The notes beneath the pieces were generated by a model. That model did not search any database. It was not told the origin of the DNA and worked only from the letters and a program-made list of their open reading frames with translations. From contig CAVGCY010000051.1 in NCBI GenBank assembly GCA_963627915.1, forward strand, positions 44,576 to 108,575: a stretch of 64,000 bases of DNA. Reading direction: 5' to 3'. Positions 42,028-49,237 of this stretch are shown piece by piece (position 1 is the first letter of the stretch; the number at the start of each line of letters is the position of its first letter). The position numbers and the translations under genes were made by a program. The DNA is from CALACW01 sp963627915 (GTDB taxonomy: Bacteria; Bacillota; Clostridia; Oscillospirales; Acutalibacteraceae).

Positions 42028-42070
42028 AAGCCCTTTTTCAAAATCGAGAAAAAAAAGGCTTTATTTTTCT
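42028..42070 (+). terminator. Hairpin terminator inside the inverted-repeat segment
   Basis: AAGCC-C-TTTTT pairs with AAAAA-A-GGCTT around about 18 nt, followed by TTATTTTT. The 213-nt segment 41908-42120 between the palindromes contains this hairpin and an AACGGCA/TGCCGTT dyad at its left end, and no ORF. Confidence 0.5.
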
Positions 42071-42120
42071 GCCCTGTATTTGAGAGATACAAGACGGGTT
42101 TTATTTTTAATTGCCGTAGA

Positions 42121-42149
42121 ATTACAACATAATACGGATTATGTTGTAA
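42121..42149 (+). repeat. Recombinase-core-like palindrome, copy 2
   Basis: Perfect 12-bp arms TTACAACATAAT and ATTATGTTGTAA around ACGG. Two inverted binding arms with a short centre is the architecture of tyrosine-recombinase core and dif-type sites. The centre ACGG versus CCGT in copy 1 shows the two copies are in opposite orientation. A similar TGCCGT precedes both copies in their own orientation. Confidence 0.65.
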
Positions 42150-42172
42150 AAGAGAAATATGGAGGTTTAACG

Positions 42173-42283
42173 ATGGATGGTTTTGTATATTCCGTAGGCA
42201 CAGCACGCAGGGGAGACTATTCAGGCTGCAAAATATTTAATTTATCAGGAGAATATGATAATAAAAAATCACAAATAAAATAA
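42173..42283 (+). CDS. 36-residue ORF of unknown function
   Basis: ATG 42173 with GGAGG nine nt upstream; MDGFVYSVGTARRGDYSG and a polar C-terminus ending in DNKKSQIK. It begins 24 nt after the perfect palindrome and ends 32 nt before the DUF2130 gene. No signal peptide or membrane segment. The RBS is convincing, but I recognise no family; it may be a truncated gene start left by recombination. Confidence 0.45.
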   Translation: MDGFVYSVGTARRGDYSGCKIFNLSGEYDNKKSQIK

Positions 42284-42315
42284 TTACTGACAAAAAGCTA
42301 AGGAGATAATTATTT

Positions 42316-43536
42316 ATGCAAGAAATCAAGTGTCCGAAATGCGGAGAAGTGTTTCAGGTTGATGAATCCGGCTATGCCGCTATTGTTAAACAAGTTCGTG
42401 ATAAAGAGTTTAAAAAAGAAATATTAGAGCGACAAAGTGTTTATCAAGCCGAAAAGGATTCAGCAGTTAAAATTGCAGTAACCAAGATTGAGTCTGAAAA
42501 GGATAAAGAAATATCCGAGTTGCGTGCAACCCTTAAAACAGAGAAGGCAGAAAAAGAATTAGAAATTTCTAAATTAAAAGACCAACTTGAGCTAAACAAA
42601 ACAAGCACAGATTTGGCTGTAAAAAATGCAGTACAACAAAAAGAAACAACTATTTTGCAACTCGAAAGTCAAATTCAACTCAAGGACAATGAATGGAAAT
42701 TAAAAGAAAAGTCGCTTTGTGAAAAACACGCAGATGAAATTAAGCGTCGAGATGAAGAAATCGCGTATTACAAAGAATTTAAGGCTAAACAATCCACAAA
42801 GATGATCGGCGAAAGCTTGGAACAGCATTGTGAAACAGAATTCAACAAATTAAGAGCAACTGGGTTTCAAAATGCTTATTTTGAAAAAGACAATGATATT
42901 AAAACAGGCAGTAAAGGCGATTTTATTTATAGAGAATGCTCAAATGACGGTGTAGAATTTATTTCAATTATGTTTGAAATGAAAAACGAAATGGATACAA
43001 CTGCAACAAAGCATAAAAACGAAGATTTTTTCAAAGAGTTGGATAAAGATAGAAATGAAAAAAAATGCGAATATGCCGTTTTGGTTACAATGCTTGAAGC
43101 AGATAATGAGTATTACAATTCAGGCATTGTAGATGTTTCCTATAAATATCCCAAAATGTATGTTGTCAGACCTCAATTCTTTATACCAATTATTACTATT
43201 TTGCGAAATGCAGCACTGAATTCTTTGCAATATAGACACGAGCTTGAATTGGTTCGTAATCAAAATATTGATATTACTCATTTTGAAGAGGATATAAATG
43301 ACTTTAAGAATAAGTTTTCCAGAAACTTTAGATTAGCAAGCGAAAAATTTCAGACAGCTATTGCTGAAATAGATAAAACCATTGCTCATCTACAAAAAAC
43401 AAAAGAGGCTTTGCTTTCATCAGAAAATAATTTAAGACTGGCAAATAATAAAGCCGAAGATCTTACAATAAAAAAATTAACAAAAGGAAATCCGACAATG
43501 GCTGCTAAGTTTGCCGAATTAAAAAATGAAAATTAA
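42316..43536 (+). CDS. DUF2130 protein (coiled coil plus PD-(D/E)XK-like nuclease fold)
   Basis: 406 residues. An N-terminal CPKC pair (residues 6-9), coiled coil (about 25-165), then the DUF2130 domain, which has a nuclease-like core: GDF near residue 201 and FEMKNE near residue 220, giving D ... E-x-K. A second coiled coil ends the protein. The role of DUF2130 proteins is not established; DNA-related functions are suspected from the fold. Codon use is AT-rich, unlike the flanking chromosome, consistent with transfer. Upstream of the radical SAM gene by about 90 nt. Confidence 0.8.
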   Translation: MQEIKCPKCGEVFQVDESGYAAIVKQVRDKEFKKEILERQSVYQAEKDSAVKIAVTKIESEKDKEISELRATLKTEKAEKELEISKLKDQLELNKTSTDLAVKNAVQQKETTILQLESQIQLKDNEWKLKEKSLCEKHADEIKRRDEEIAYYKEFKAKQSTKMIGESLEQHCETEFNKLRATGFQNAYFEKDNDIKTGSKGDFIYRECSNDGVEFISIMFEMKNEMDTTATKHKNEDFFKELDKDRNEKKCEYAVLVTMLEADNEYYNSGIVDVSYKYPKMYVVRPQFFIPIITILRNAALNSLQYRHELELVRNQNIDITHFEEDINDFKNKFSRNFRLASEKFQTAIAEIDKTIAHLQKTKEALLSSENNLRLANNKAEDLTIKKLTKGNPTMAAKFAELKNEN

Positions 43537-43623
43537 TTTCAAAAAATTAGGCTTGATAAATAATAAATTATGCTATCAATTAAAGGAAAATTGCTATTAT
43601 TAAAATGAATGGATGTGAGATAT

Positions 43624-44721
43624 ATGAGATATGCATTTAAGGATTCAAAATACAACTTTAAGTATTTTTTTGATAGCAAAACCGGTGCCTATGTAAGAAC
43701 GGGAATTCTTGATTCTAACGGTAATGATACAGGTGTAGACCCTTTTATGGCTTCTTTCCCGCACTTGATTGACGTGGGAATAATGGGACATTGCACACAC
43801 GGAAAAAGCGGATTGTGTATGAAAGCCGGTGTTCAGTGTTATCAGAGCGGGTTGTTTAAAGATGAGCCAAATATGGCTTTAGAAGATTTTTCTTTGATAG
43901 TTGAGCAATGCCGCGGTAAGGTGAATCAATTTGCACTTGGAGGCAGAGGTGATCCGGATCAACACGAAGATTTTGAATCAATTTTAAAGTTATGCAGAAA
44001 CAATCAAATAGTCCCTAATTTTACTACGTCAGGCTATGGATTAACAGCAGATTCGGTAAAACTTTGTAAAGAATATTGTGGTGCTGTTGCAGTAAGCTGG
44101 TACAGAAGTTCTTACACCATTCGCGCTATTGAAATGCTTTCGAGTGCAGGTGTAACAACCAATGTCCATTATGTTTTGGGAAATAATACAATTGATGAGG
44201 CTATAATGCGCCTTAAAAAAAACGATTTTCCAAAAGGAGTGCACGCTGTTGTATTTTTACTGCATAAACCGGCCGGGCAAGGCGAACAGTCAAATGTTTT
44301 AAGTCCTAATGATACAAAAGTAAAAATGTTTTTTGATGAAGTTGATAAAGGTAAACATTCTTTTAAAATAGGGATGGATAGCTGTTGTGTTCCGGGACTT
44401 ATAAATTATTGCGAACATTTGGTTCCGGAAACAATAGATACTTGCGAGGGGGGCAGATTTTCCTGTTATATAAGTCCTGACATGTATCTTCTCCCTTGCA
44501 GTTTTGATCAAAAACATACTTATGCAGTTTCTTTAAAAAGTCATTCCATTAAGGAAGCTTGGAACAGCGAGGTTTTTGATGAGTTTAGGAAATTTCTTCG
44601 TTATCGTTGTCCTGAATGNNNNNNNNNNCCTGAATGTGCTATCAGAGAAAACTGCATGGGCGGATGTCCTCTTATGCCGGAGGTTGTACTTTGCAATCGC
44701 AACAAAAAAAAGATTACATAA
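43624..44721 (+). CDS. Radical SAM/SPASM-like enzyme with non-canonical cysteine spacing
   Basis: About 365 codons including the N run; the start could also be the ATG at 43609. PHLIDVGIMGHCTHGKSGLC leads into a third Cys at 72: Cys57, Cys65 and Cys72 are spaced CX7CX6C, not CX3CX2C. A GGRGDPD motif near residue 105 replaces GGEP, and LLPCSFDQ plus the final CPEC, ENCMGGCPL and LC form a SPASM-like auxiliary cluster region. So it probably binds SAM and extra iron-sulfur clusters and modifies a peptide. Ten Ns interrupt codons 332-335. AT-rich codon use like its neighbours. Confidence 0.8.
   Translation: MRYAFKDSKYNFKYFFDSKTGAYVRTGILDSNGNDTGVDPFMASFPHLIDVGIMGHCTHGKSGLCMKAGVQCYQSGLFKDEPNMALEDFSLIVEQCRGKVNQFALGGRGDPDQHEDFESILKLCRNNQIVPNFTTSGYGLTADSVKLCKEYCGAVAVSWYRSSYTIRAIEMLSSAGVTTNVHYVLGNNTIDEAIMRLKKNDFPKGVHAVVFLLHKPAGQGEQSNVLSPNDTKVKMFFDEVDKGKHSFKIGMDSCCVPGLINYCEHLVPETIDTCEGGRFSCYISPDMYLLPCSFDQKHTYAVSLKSHSIKEAWNSEVFDEFRKFLRYRCPEXXXXPECAIRENCMGGCPLMPEVVLCNRNKKKIT
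44619..44628. other. Assembly gap (10 N) inside the radical SAM gene
   Basis: Ten Ns flanked on both sides by the same 8-mer CCTGAATG (44611-44618 and 44629-44636). Collapsing the overlap removes 18 nt, keeps the frame and gives CPECAIRENCMGGC, a regular SPASM-like motif. Confidence 0.95.
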
Positions 44722-44745
44722 AAATAAGAAAGGAAAAAGAAAAAA

Positions 44746-45285
44746 ATGAAAATCAGAACAACTTTTGTAACAAATTCTTCAAGTTACAGCTCAGCAGAAA
44801 TTAAAATTGACAATCCTGTACTTTTGGAAATATTAAAAAAGTACAAAGAAAAAGGTGCTTTTGAGGAGAAATATGGAGAGTATGGTGGTCACTTTATAGT
44901 TAGCAGCGAAGCTGAACAAAAAACAGAAGAGTGGACTCCTTATGCAGAGGAATATGCGGAAGAATATGACGAAACACCTGTTGCAATATATTATTACAAT
45001 GAAGATTCAGCTGATATAAAATTTGCACCAAACAGCATAGAAGAGATTGTTAATAGTATTTTAGATATTTTGATTGATGAAACGGATTTAAAGAATAAAT
45101 CCTTATTTGAGGAATGCAAAGAAGAACTTAAATCTCGTGCCGAAGAAATAAACAAAAATTACATTGAGGTTTTTTGGGAGATTAACCATGATACAACTGA
45201 AGACTTGAGTTTTGAAAAAGAAGAATATTTAGATGAAATTGATGATGATGGATATTTACATAGGGAGTTTCGCTACAAAAGGTAA
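44746..45285 (+). CDS. TNSSS-motif protein, candidate substrate of the radical SAM enzyme
   Basis: 179 residues; AGAAAGGAAAAAG RBS region before ATG. The N-terminus MKIRTTFVTNSSSYSSAEI resembles a start (KIRTDFVTNSSSSSF) that I recall on many otherwise unrelated bacterial hypothetical proteins. The rest is very acidic and rich in Glu and Tyr (EEYAEEYDETPVAIYYYNED), soluble, with one Cys. No transmembrane or signal segment. 24 nt after the radical SAM gene and followed by a terminator, so the two form the end of one unit. Its being a modification target is inference from position and the conserved N-terminus. Confidence 0.7.
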   Translation: MKIRTTFVTNSSSYSSAEIKIDNPVLLEILKKYKEKGAFEEKYGEYGGHFIVSSEAEQKTEEWTPYAEEYAEEYDETPVAIYYYNEDSADIKFAPNSIEEIVNSILDILIDETDLKNKSLFEECKEELKSRAEEINKNYIEVFWEINHDTTEDLSFEKEEYLDEIDDDGYLHREFRYKR

Positions 45286-45356
45286 TAATTGCGCAGTTTA
45301 ATATAAAAAATAAGAAAATATAGAACGCAAATTAATTCGGGCGGGTTGAAATCCCC

Positions 45357-45375
45357 GGGGGCGTTAAAACGCCCC
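45357..45375 (+). terminator. GC hairpin, first of two after the island genes
   Basis: GGGGCGT pairs with ACGCCCC around a short A/T loop, without a T tail. 45286-45396 contains no ORF. Confidence 0.45.
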
Positions 45376-45396
45376 GAAACAATTAAATGAATTTGA

Positions 45397-45429
45397 AAAA
45401 AATCGAGGGCGGAAACCCTCGATTTTTTT
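45397..45429. terminator. Strong bidirectional terminator
   Basis: AAAAAATCGAGGG pairs perfectly with CCCTCGATTTTTT around CGGAAA, with seven T after and A-rich before. Closes the island unit. The right imperfect repeat (45424-45463) starts in its T tail. Confidence 0.9.
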
Positions 45430-45638
45430 CTTGATAACTCTACATAATTATTTTAAAATACAATACATATTATATACACTCATTGTATACACTCATATAC
45501 ACCCTATGAAAATGTGAAACCGCGGTTTATTTGTTTGTAAAATATCTACAATAATTGATTCAAATTCTATATTATATTAGTGCAAACAACAAAATTTTAA
45601 AAAACCGTTAAAACGCCGAAATTTTTTAGAAAAAATTG

Positions 45639-45667
45639 TTGCAATATACAAAAATATATGATAGAAT
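45639..45667 (+). promoter_or_regulatory. Promoter of the ribosomal protein supercluster
   Basis: TTGCAA (45639-45644), 17 nt, TAGAAT (45662-45667), extended -10 TGA before it. It is the best promoter between the island terminator and rpsJ. Confidence 0.75.
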
Positions 45668-45673
45668 GTATAA

Positions 45674-45978
45674 GCTTGCGAATGGGATAGGGGTTGCTAT
45701 GCCCGTTTTGCGGTAAACATGCGATGATGCGGAAGGTGGCTGCACTCGATGCAGGGAATTTCCGCGGAGTATGTCCGATTTTAAACCGGGCGAAATTATG
45801 CCGATTTACGGGCTTTTTCTGTGCCTTAACGCGGAAAAACGGCTCTTTCGGCACGGATTTTAGTATGCTGACCCGGAAATATGGATTTCCGGTTTTTTAA
45901 ACGTGAGGGGTGGAAACACCCGGACGCGTGTAAATCCGAGAAGCCCGCCATTACTTATCTAATAGGAGGCAAACCAAC
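45674..45978 (+). ncRNA. Structured 5' leader of the S10 operon
   Basis: About 300 nt without a credible gene between the promoter and rpsJ. GCGGAA (about 45730) can pair with TTCCGC (about 45760) around an inner CTGCA-CTCGA-TGCAG hairpin; GCCCG (about 45701) can pair with CGGGC (about 45787). A terminator hairpin lies at 45873-45898 and a further GGGTG-GAAA-CACCC hairpin right after it. This looks like an r-protein attenuation leader, though I cannot match it to a named class. Confidence 0.6.
45873..45898 (+). terminator. Attenuator-type terminator upstream of rpsJ
   Basis: CCGGAAAT and ATTTCCGG form a perfect 8-bp stem with loop ATGG, followed by six T. It lies 80 nt before rpsJ and about 200 nt after the promoter. 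Confidence 0.85.
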
Positions 45979-46290
45979 ATGGCAGTTAAGGAAAAGATCA
46001 GAATCAGACTTAAAGGTTACGATCACTCCCTCGTCGACAAAGCGGCGGAAAAGATCGTTGAGACCGCAAAGCGCACAGGCGCACAGGTATCGGGTCCCGT
46101 ACCCCTTCCCACCGAAAAGGAAGTTGTTACCATCCTTCGTGCGGTTCACAAGTATAAGGACTCCAGAGAGCAGTTCGAGCAGAGAACTCACAAAAGACTT
46201 ATCGACATTCTCAGACCCTCAAACAAGACTGTTGAGGCTCTCACCGCTCTCGAGCTTCCCGCAGGCGTAGATATCGAGATTAAGCTCTGA
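45979..46290 (+). CDS. rpsJ: 30S ribosomal protein S10
   Basis: 103 residues, normal length. KIRIRLKGYDHSLVDKAAEKIVETAKRTGAQVSGPVPLPTE and REQFEQRTHKRLIDI are family signatures. Also NusE in antitermination. First gene of the supercluster; AGGAGG ten nt before the ATG. rpsG, fusA and tuf, often upstream, are replaced here by the island. Confidence 0.98.
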   Translation: MAVKEKIRIRLKGYDHSLVDKAAEKIVETAKRTGAQVSGPVPLPTEKEVVTILRAVHKYKDSREQFEQRTHKRLIDILRPSNKTVEALTALELPAGVDIEIKL

Positions 46291-46347
46291 TACGCCGGAA
46301 CAAAATTTGTGTAGTATATATTTTGCATATATGTACGACAGGTCAAG

Positions 46348-46363
46348 TTGACCGAACGGTCAA
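46348..46363 (+). repeat. Palindrome between rpsJ and rplC
   Basis: TTGACCG-AA-CGGTCAA, perfect 7-bp arms, in the 100-nt rpsJ-rplC gap, 27 nt before the rplC start. Could fold as a hairpin with a tight loop or bind a protein. Confidence 0.5.
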
Positions 46364-46390
46364 CCAATAATCTGACAGGAGGAAAAACAA

Positions 46391-47026
46391 ATGCAGAAAG
46401 GTATTATCGGTAAAAAGATCGGCATGACTCAGATCTTTGACGAGAACGGAAAAGTTGTTCCCGTTACCGTTGTAGAAGCAGGTCCGTGCCCGGTAGTACA
46501 GAAGAAGACGGCTGAAAAAGACGGCTATACCGCAGTTCAGCTCGGTTACGGCGACCAGAAGGTCACCAGAGTAACCAAACCCCTCAAGGGTCACTTCGCA
46601 AAGTCGGACGTTGCTCCCAAGAAGGTACTTAAAGAGTTCAGATTCGCAGACTGCGATTCTTACGAGCTCGGCGCAATTGTCAAAGCCGACGTTTTCTCGG
46701 CAGGGGACAAGGTAGACGTTATCGGTACCAGCAAGGGTAAAGGTACGGCAGGCGCAATCAAGAGATGGAATTTCTCAAGACTTAAGGAAACTCACGGTAC
46801 CGGCCCCGTCGCAAGACACGCAGGTTCTCTGGGCGCATGCTCGGATCCCTCGAGAGTATTCAAAGGCAAGAAGCTTGCCGGACACCTCGGTTCGGAGAGA
46901 GTTACCGTGCAGAATCTCGATATCGTAAAAGTTGATGCGGAAAACAACCTCATCGCCGTTCGCGGAGCAATCCCCGGACCCAAGGGCGGAATCGTTGTTA
47001 TCGCAGACAGCAAGAAAAAGGCGTAA
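46391..47026 (+). CDS. rplC: 50S ribosomal protein L3
   Basis: 211 residues. GIIGKKIGMTQIFDENGKVVPVTV at the start, FSRLKETHGTGPVARHAGSLG in the central loop that reaches the peptidyl transferase centre, and LAGHLGSERVTVQNLDIV. AGGAGG nine nt upstream. Confidence 0.98.
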   Translation: MQKGIIGKKIGMTQIFDENGKVVPVTVVEAGPCPVVQKKTAEKDGYTAVQLGYGDQKVTRVTKPLKGHFAKSDVAPKKVLKEFRFADCDSYELGAIVKADVFSAGDKVDVIGTSKGKGTAGAIKRWNFSRLKETHGTGPVARHAGSLGACSDPSRVFKGKKLAGHLGSERVTVQNLDIVKVDAENNLIAVRGAIPGPKGGIVVIADSKKKA

Positions 47027-47039
47027 GGAGGAAAAGTAA

Positions 47040-47663
47040 ATGGCAAATGTATCAGTAGTCAACATGGCCGGCGAAAAAGTTTCGGAGCTTACGCTTAAAG
47101 ACGAAATCTTCGCTATCGAACCCAACACCTCCGCTATGCACATCGCTGTTGTAAATTATCTTGCAAATCAGCGTCAGGGTACTCAGTCAACGCTTACACG
47201 TTCCGAAGTATCCGGCGGTGGAAAGAAGCCCTGGAGACAGAAGGGCACCGGCAGAGCCCGTCAGGGTTCGACCAGAGCTCCCCAGTGGTATCACGGCGGT
47301 ATCGCTCTCGGTCCCAAGCCCAGAAGCTACAGCTTTACTATCAATAAGAAAGTAAGAAGACTTGCTATGAAGTCCGCTTTCTCGGCAAAGCTTGCAGACA
47401 ACGAGATAATCGTTCTCGATTCTCTTGATCTTGCAGAAATCAAGACTAAGGAGATTGTTAAAATGCTCTCCGCAGTCGGAGCCGCCAAGAAAGCTCTTAT
47501 AGTTCTTCCCGAGAAGAACGACATCATTTACCGCAGCGCAAGAAATATCGCAGGCGTAAAGGTTTCTCTTGTAAACACTCTTAACGTTTACGACCTTCTC
47601 AACTGTGATTCGCTTATCATCCTCAAGGATGCCGCTGCAAAGATCGAGGAGGTATATGCATGA
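47040..47663 (+). CDS. rplD: 50S ribosomal protein L4
   Basis: 207 residues. The extended loop (RQGTQSTLTRSEVSGGGKKPWRQKGTGRARQGS, shown here in part of its length) that lines the exit tunnel is intact. L4 is the autogenous regulator of the S10 operon in E. coli, which makes it a candidate ligand for the leader upstream of rpsJ. Overlaps rplW by 4 nt. Confidence 0.98.
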   Translation: MANVSVVNMAGEKVSELTLKDEIFAIEPNTSAMHIAVVNYLANQRQGTQSTLTRSEVSGGGKKPWRQKGTGRARQGSTRAPQWYHGGIALGPKPRSYSFTINKKVRRLAMKSAFSAKLADNEIIVLDSLDLAEIKTKEIVKMLSAVGAAKKALIVLPEKNDIIYRSARNIAGVKVSLVNTLNVYDLLNCDSLIILKDAAAKIEEVYA

Positions 47664-47956
47664 GCAAGATCGCACAGGACGTAATCATCCGCCCGATCAT
47701 CACTGAGGAAAGTATGCTCGGTATCGCCGACAAAAAGTATACTTTTGCAGTAGCCAAGGACGCTACCAAAATCGACGTTGCCGCCGCCTGCGAAAAGCTT
47801 TTCGACGTTAAGGTTAAAGCCGTTAACACGATTAACTGCAGAGGCAAGGAGCGTCACTACGGCAGATTCTCCGGTTATACCGCTTCATGGAAGAAAGCTA
47901 TCGTAACTCTTACAGAGGATTCAAAGACCATCGAGTTCTTTGACGGTATGTTTTAA
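47660..47956 (+). CDS. rplW: 50S ribosomal protein L23
   Basis: 98 residues; begins inside the rplD stop. VIIRPIITEESMLGIADKKYTF is the family start. L23 sits at the tunnel exit and docks trigger factor and SRP. The 124-nt gap to rplB contains no gene. Confidence 0.98.
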   Translation: MSKIAQDVIIRPIITEESMLGIADKKYTFAVAKDATKIDVAAACEKLFDVKVKAVNTINCRGKERHYGRFSGYTASWKKAIVTLTEDSKTIEFFDGMF

Positions 47957-48080
47957 TCGGTGACCGAAGGGTCATAAGCACATTTGCAATTCGGACGGTG
48001 ACGTATGGGCGCCGACCGCTAAGCCGTCTGATATATAAATCATCACGTTCGGACCTCCGAACAGAAAGGCAGTGAAACTA

Positions 48081-48914
48081 ATGGCTATTAAAGTCTACAA
48101 ACCGACAACCAACGGCAGAAGAAACATGTCGGTAGCGGATTATTCCGTACTTTCAAAAGTCGGTCCGGAAAGAAGCCTTCTCGAGCCTCTTTCAAAGCAT
48201 GCCGGCCGTAACAGCTACGGAAGAATCACCGTTCGCCATCACGGCGGCGGAAACCGCCGTAAGTATCGTGTTATCGATTTCAAGAGAGATAAGTTCGATA
48301 TTAAAGCGGAAGTTAAAACACTGGAGTACGATCCCAATCGCTCCGCATACATTGCCCTCATTCAGTATGAGGACGGAGTAAAGAATTATATTCTCGCTCC
48401 CGAGGGACTTAAAGTCGGCGACACAGTCGTTGCCGGTCCTTCAGCGGATATCAAGGCGGGCAACGCCCTTCCCCTTGTAAATATTCCCGTAGGTACATTT
48501 ATTCACAACGTTGAGCTTTATCCCGGCAGAGGCGGTCAGCTCGCAAGAGCCGCAGGCAACGCCGCGCAGCTCATGGCTAAAGAAGGCGAGTACGCTCTTC
48601 TTCGTCTTCCCTCCGGCGAACTTCGCAACGTTCCCGCAGTCTGCATGGCTACCGTAGGCACTGTAGGCAACGGCGACTATGAAAACGTTAAGATAGGTAA
48701 AGCGGGACGTACCCGTCACCTCGGCATCCGTCCCACGGTCCGCGGTTCCGTAATGAACCCGAACGACCATCCTCACGGAGGCGGTGAAGGTAAGTCTCCC
48801 GTCGGCCGTCCCGGTCCTGTAACTCCCTGGGGCAAACCCGCTCTCGGATACAAGACCCGCGCAAAGCATAAACGCTCCGATAAGCTTATCGTAAAGCGTC
48901 GTAATTCTAAGTAA
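48081..48914 (+). CDS. rplB: 50S ribosomal protein L2
   Basis: 277 residues from ATG 48081; a GTG nine nt earlier overlaps the AAAGGCAG RBS. MAIKVYKPTTNGRRNMS at the start and SVMNPNDHPHGGGEGKSPVG near the end, where the conserved His needed for peptidyl transfer lies. Length typical. Confidence 0.98.
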   Translation: MAIKVYKPTTNGRRNMSVADYSVLSKVGPERSLLEPLSKHAGRNSYGRITVRHHGGGNRRKYRVIDFKRDKFDIKAEVKTLEYDPNRSAYIALIQYEDGVKNYILAPEGLKVGDTVVAGPSADIKAGNALPLVNIPVGTFIHNVELYPGRGGQLARAAGNAAQLMAKEGEYALLRLPSGELRNVPAVCMATVGTVGNGDYENVKIGKAGRTRHLGIRPTVRGSVMNPNDHPHGGGEGKSPVGRPGPVTPWGKPALGYKTRAKHKRSDKLIVKRRNSK

Positions 48915-48935
48915 TCGGGAAGGAGCTGTTAATTA

Positions 48936-49217
48936 ATGGGTAGAAGTATTAAAAAAGGACCTTACGTGCAGCCCAAGCTGCTCGAAAGAGTTCAGAAAAT
49001 GAACGAAGCCGGTGAGAAAATAGTTCTCAAGACTTGGAGCAGAAGCTCTACGATTTTCCCGGATTTCGTAGGTCATACCTTCGCAGTACATGACGGCAGA
49101 AAACACGTTCCCGTTTACGTTACGGAGGATATGGTAGGACACAAGCTCGGTGAGTTCGCACCCACCAGAACATTTAAAGGCCATGCAGGTTCCAAGACCT
49201 CTAACAACGGCAAATAA
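48936..49217 (+). CDS. rpsS: 30S ribosomal protein S19
   Basis: 93 residues. GRSIKKGPYVQPKLLERV and HDGRKHVPVYVTEDMVGHKLGEFAPTRTF identify S19, which binds 16S rRNA with S13 in the head. AAGGAG upstream. Confidence 0.98.
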   Translation: MGRSIKKGPYVQPKLLERVQKMNEAGEKIVLKTWSRSSTIFPDFVGHTFAVHDGRKHVPVYVTEDMVGHKLGEFAPTRTFKGHAGSKTSNNGK

Positions 49218-49237
49218 CAGTTAAAGGAGTGTAAAAA

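Noticed and set aside
42080..42172. Upstream extension of the 36-codon ORF to 67 codons
   Set aside because: It would run through the palindrome and lacks an RBS; GGAGG is placed for the ATG at 42173.
45694..46270. Two overlapping plus-strand ORFs before and across rpsJ
   Set aside because: They lie over the structured leader and the terminator at 45873, have no RBS and no family, and one overlaps rpsJ in another frame.
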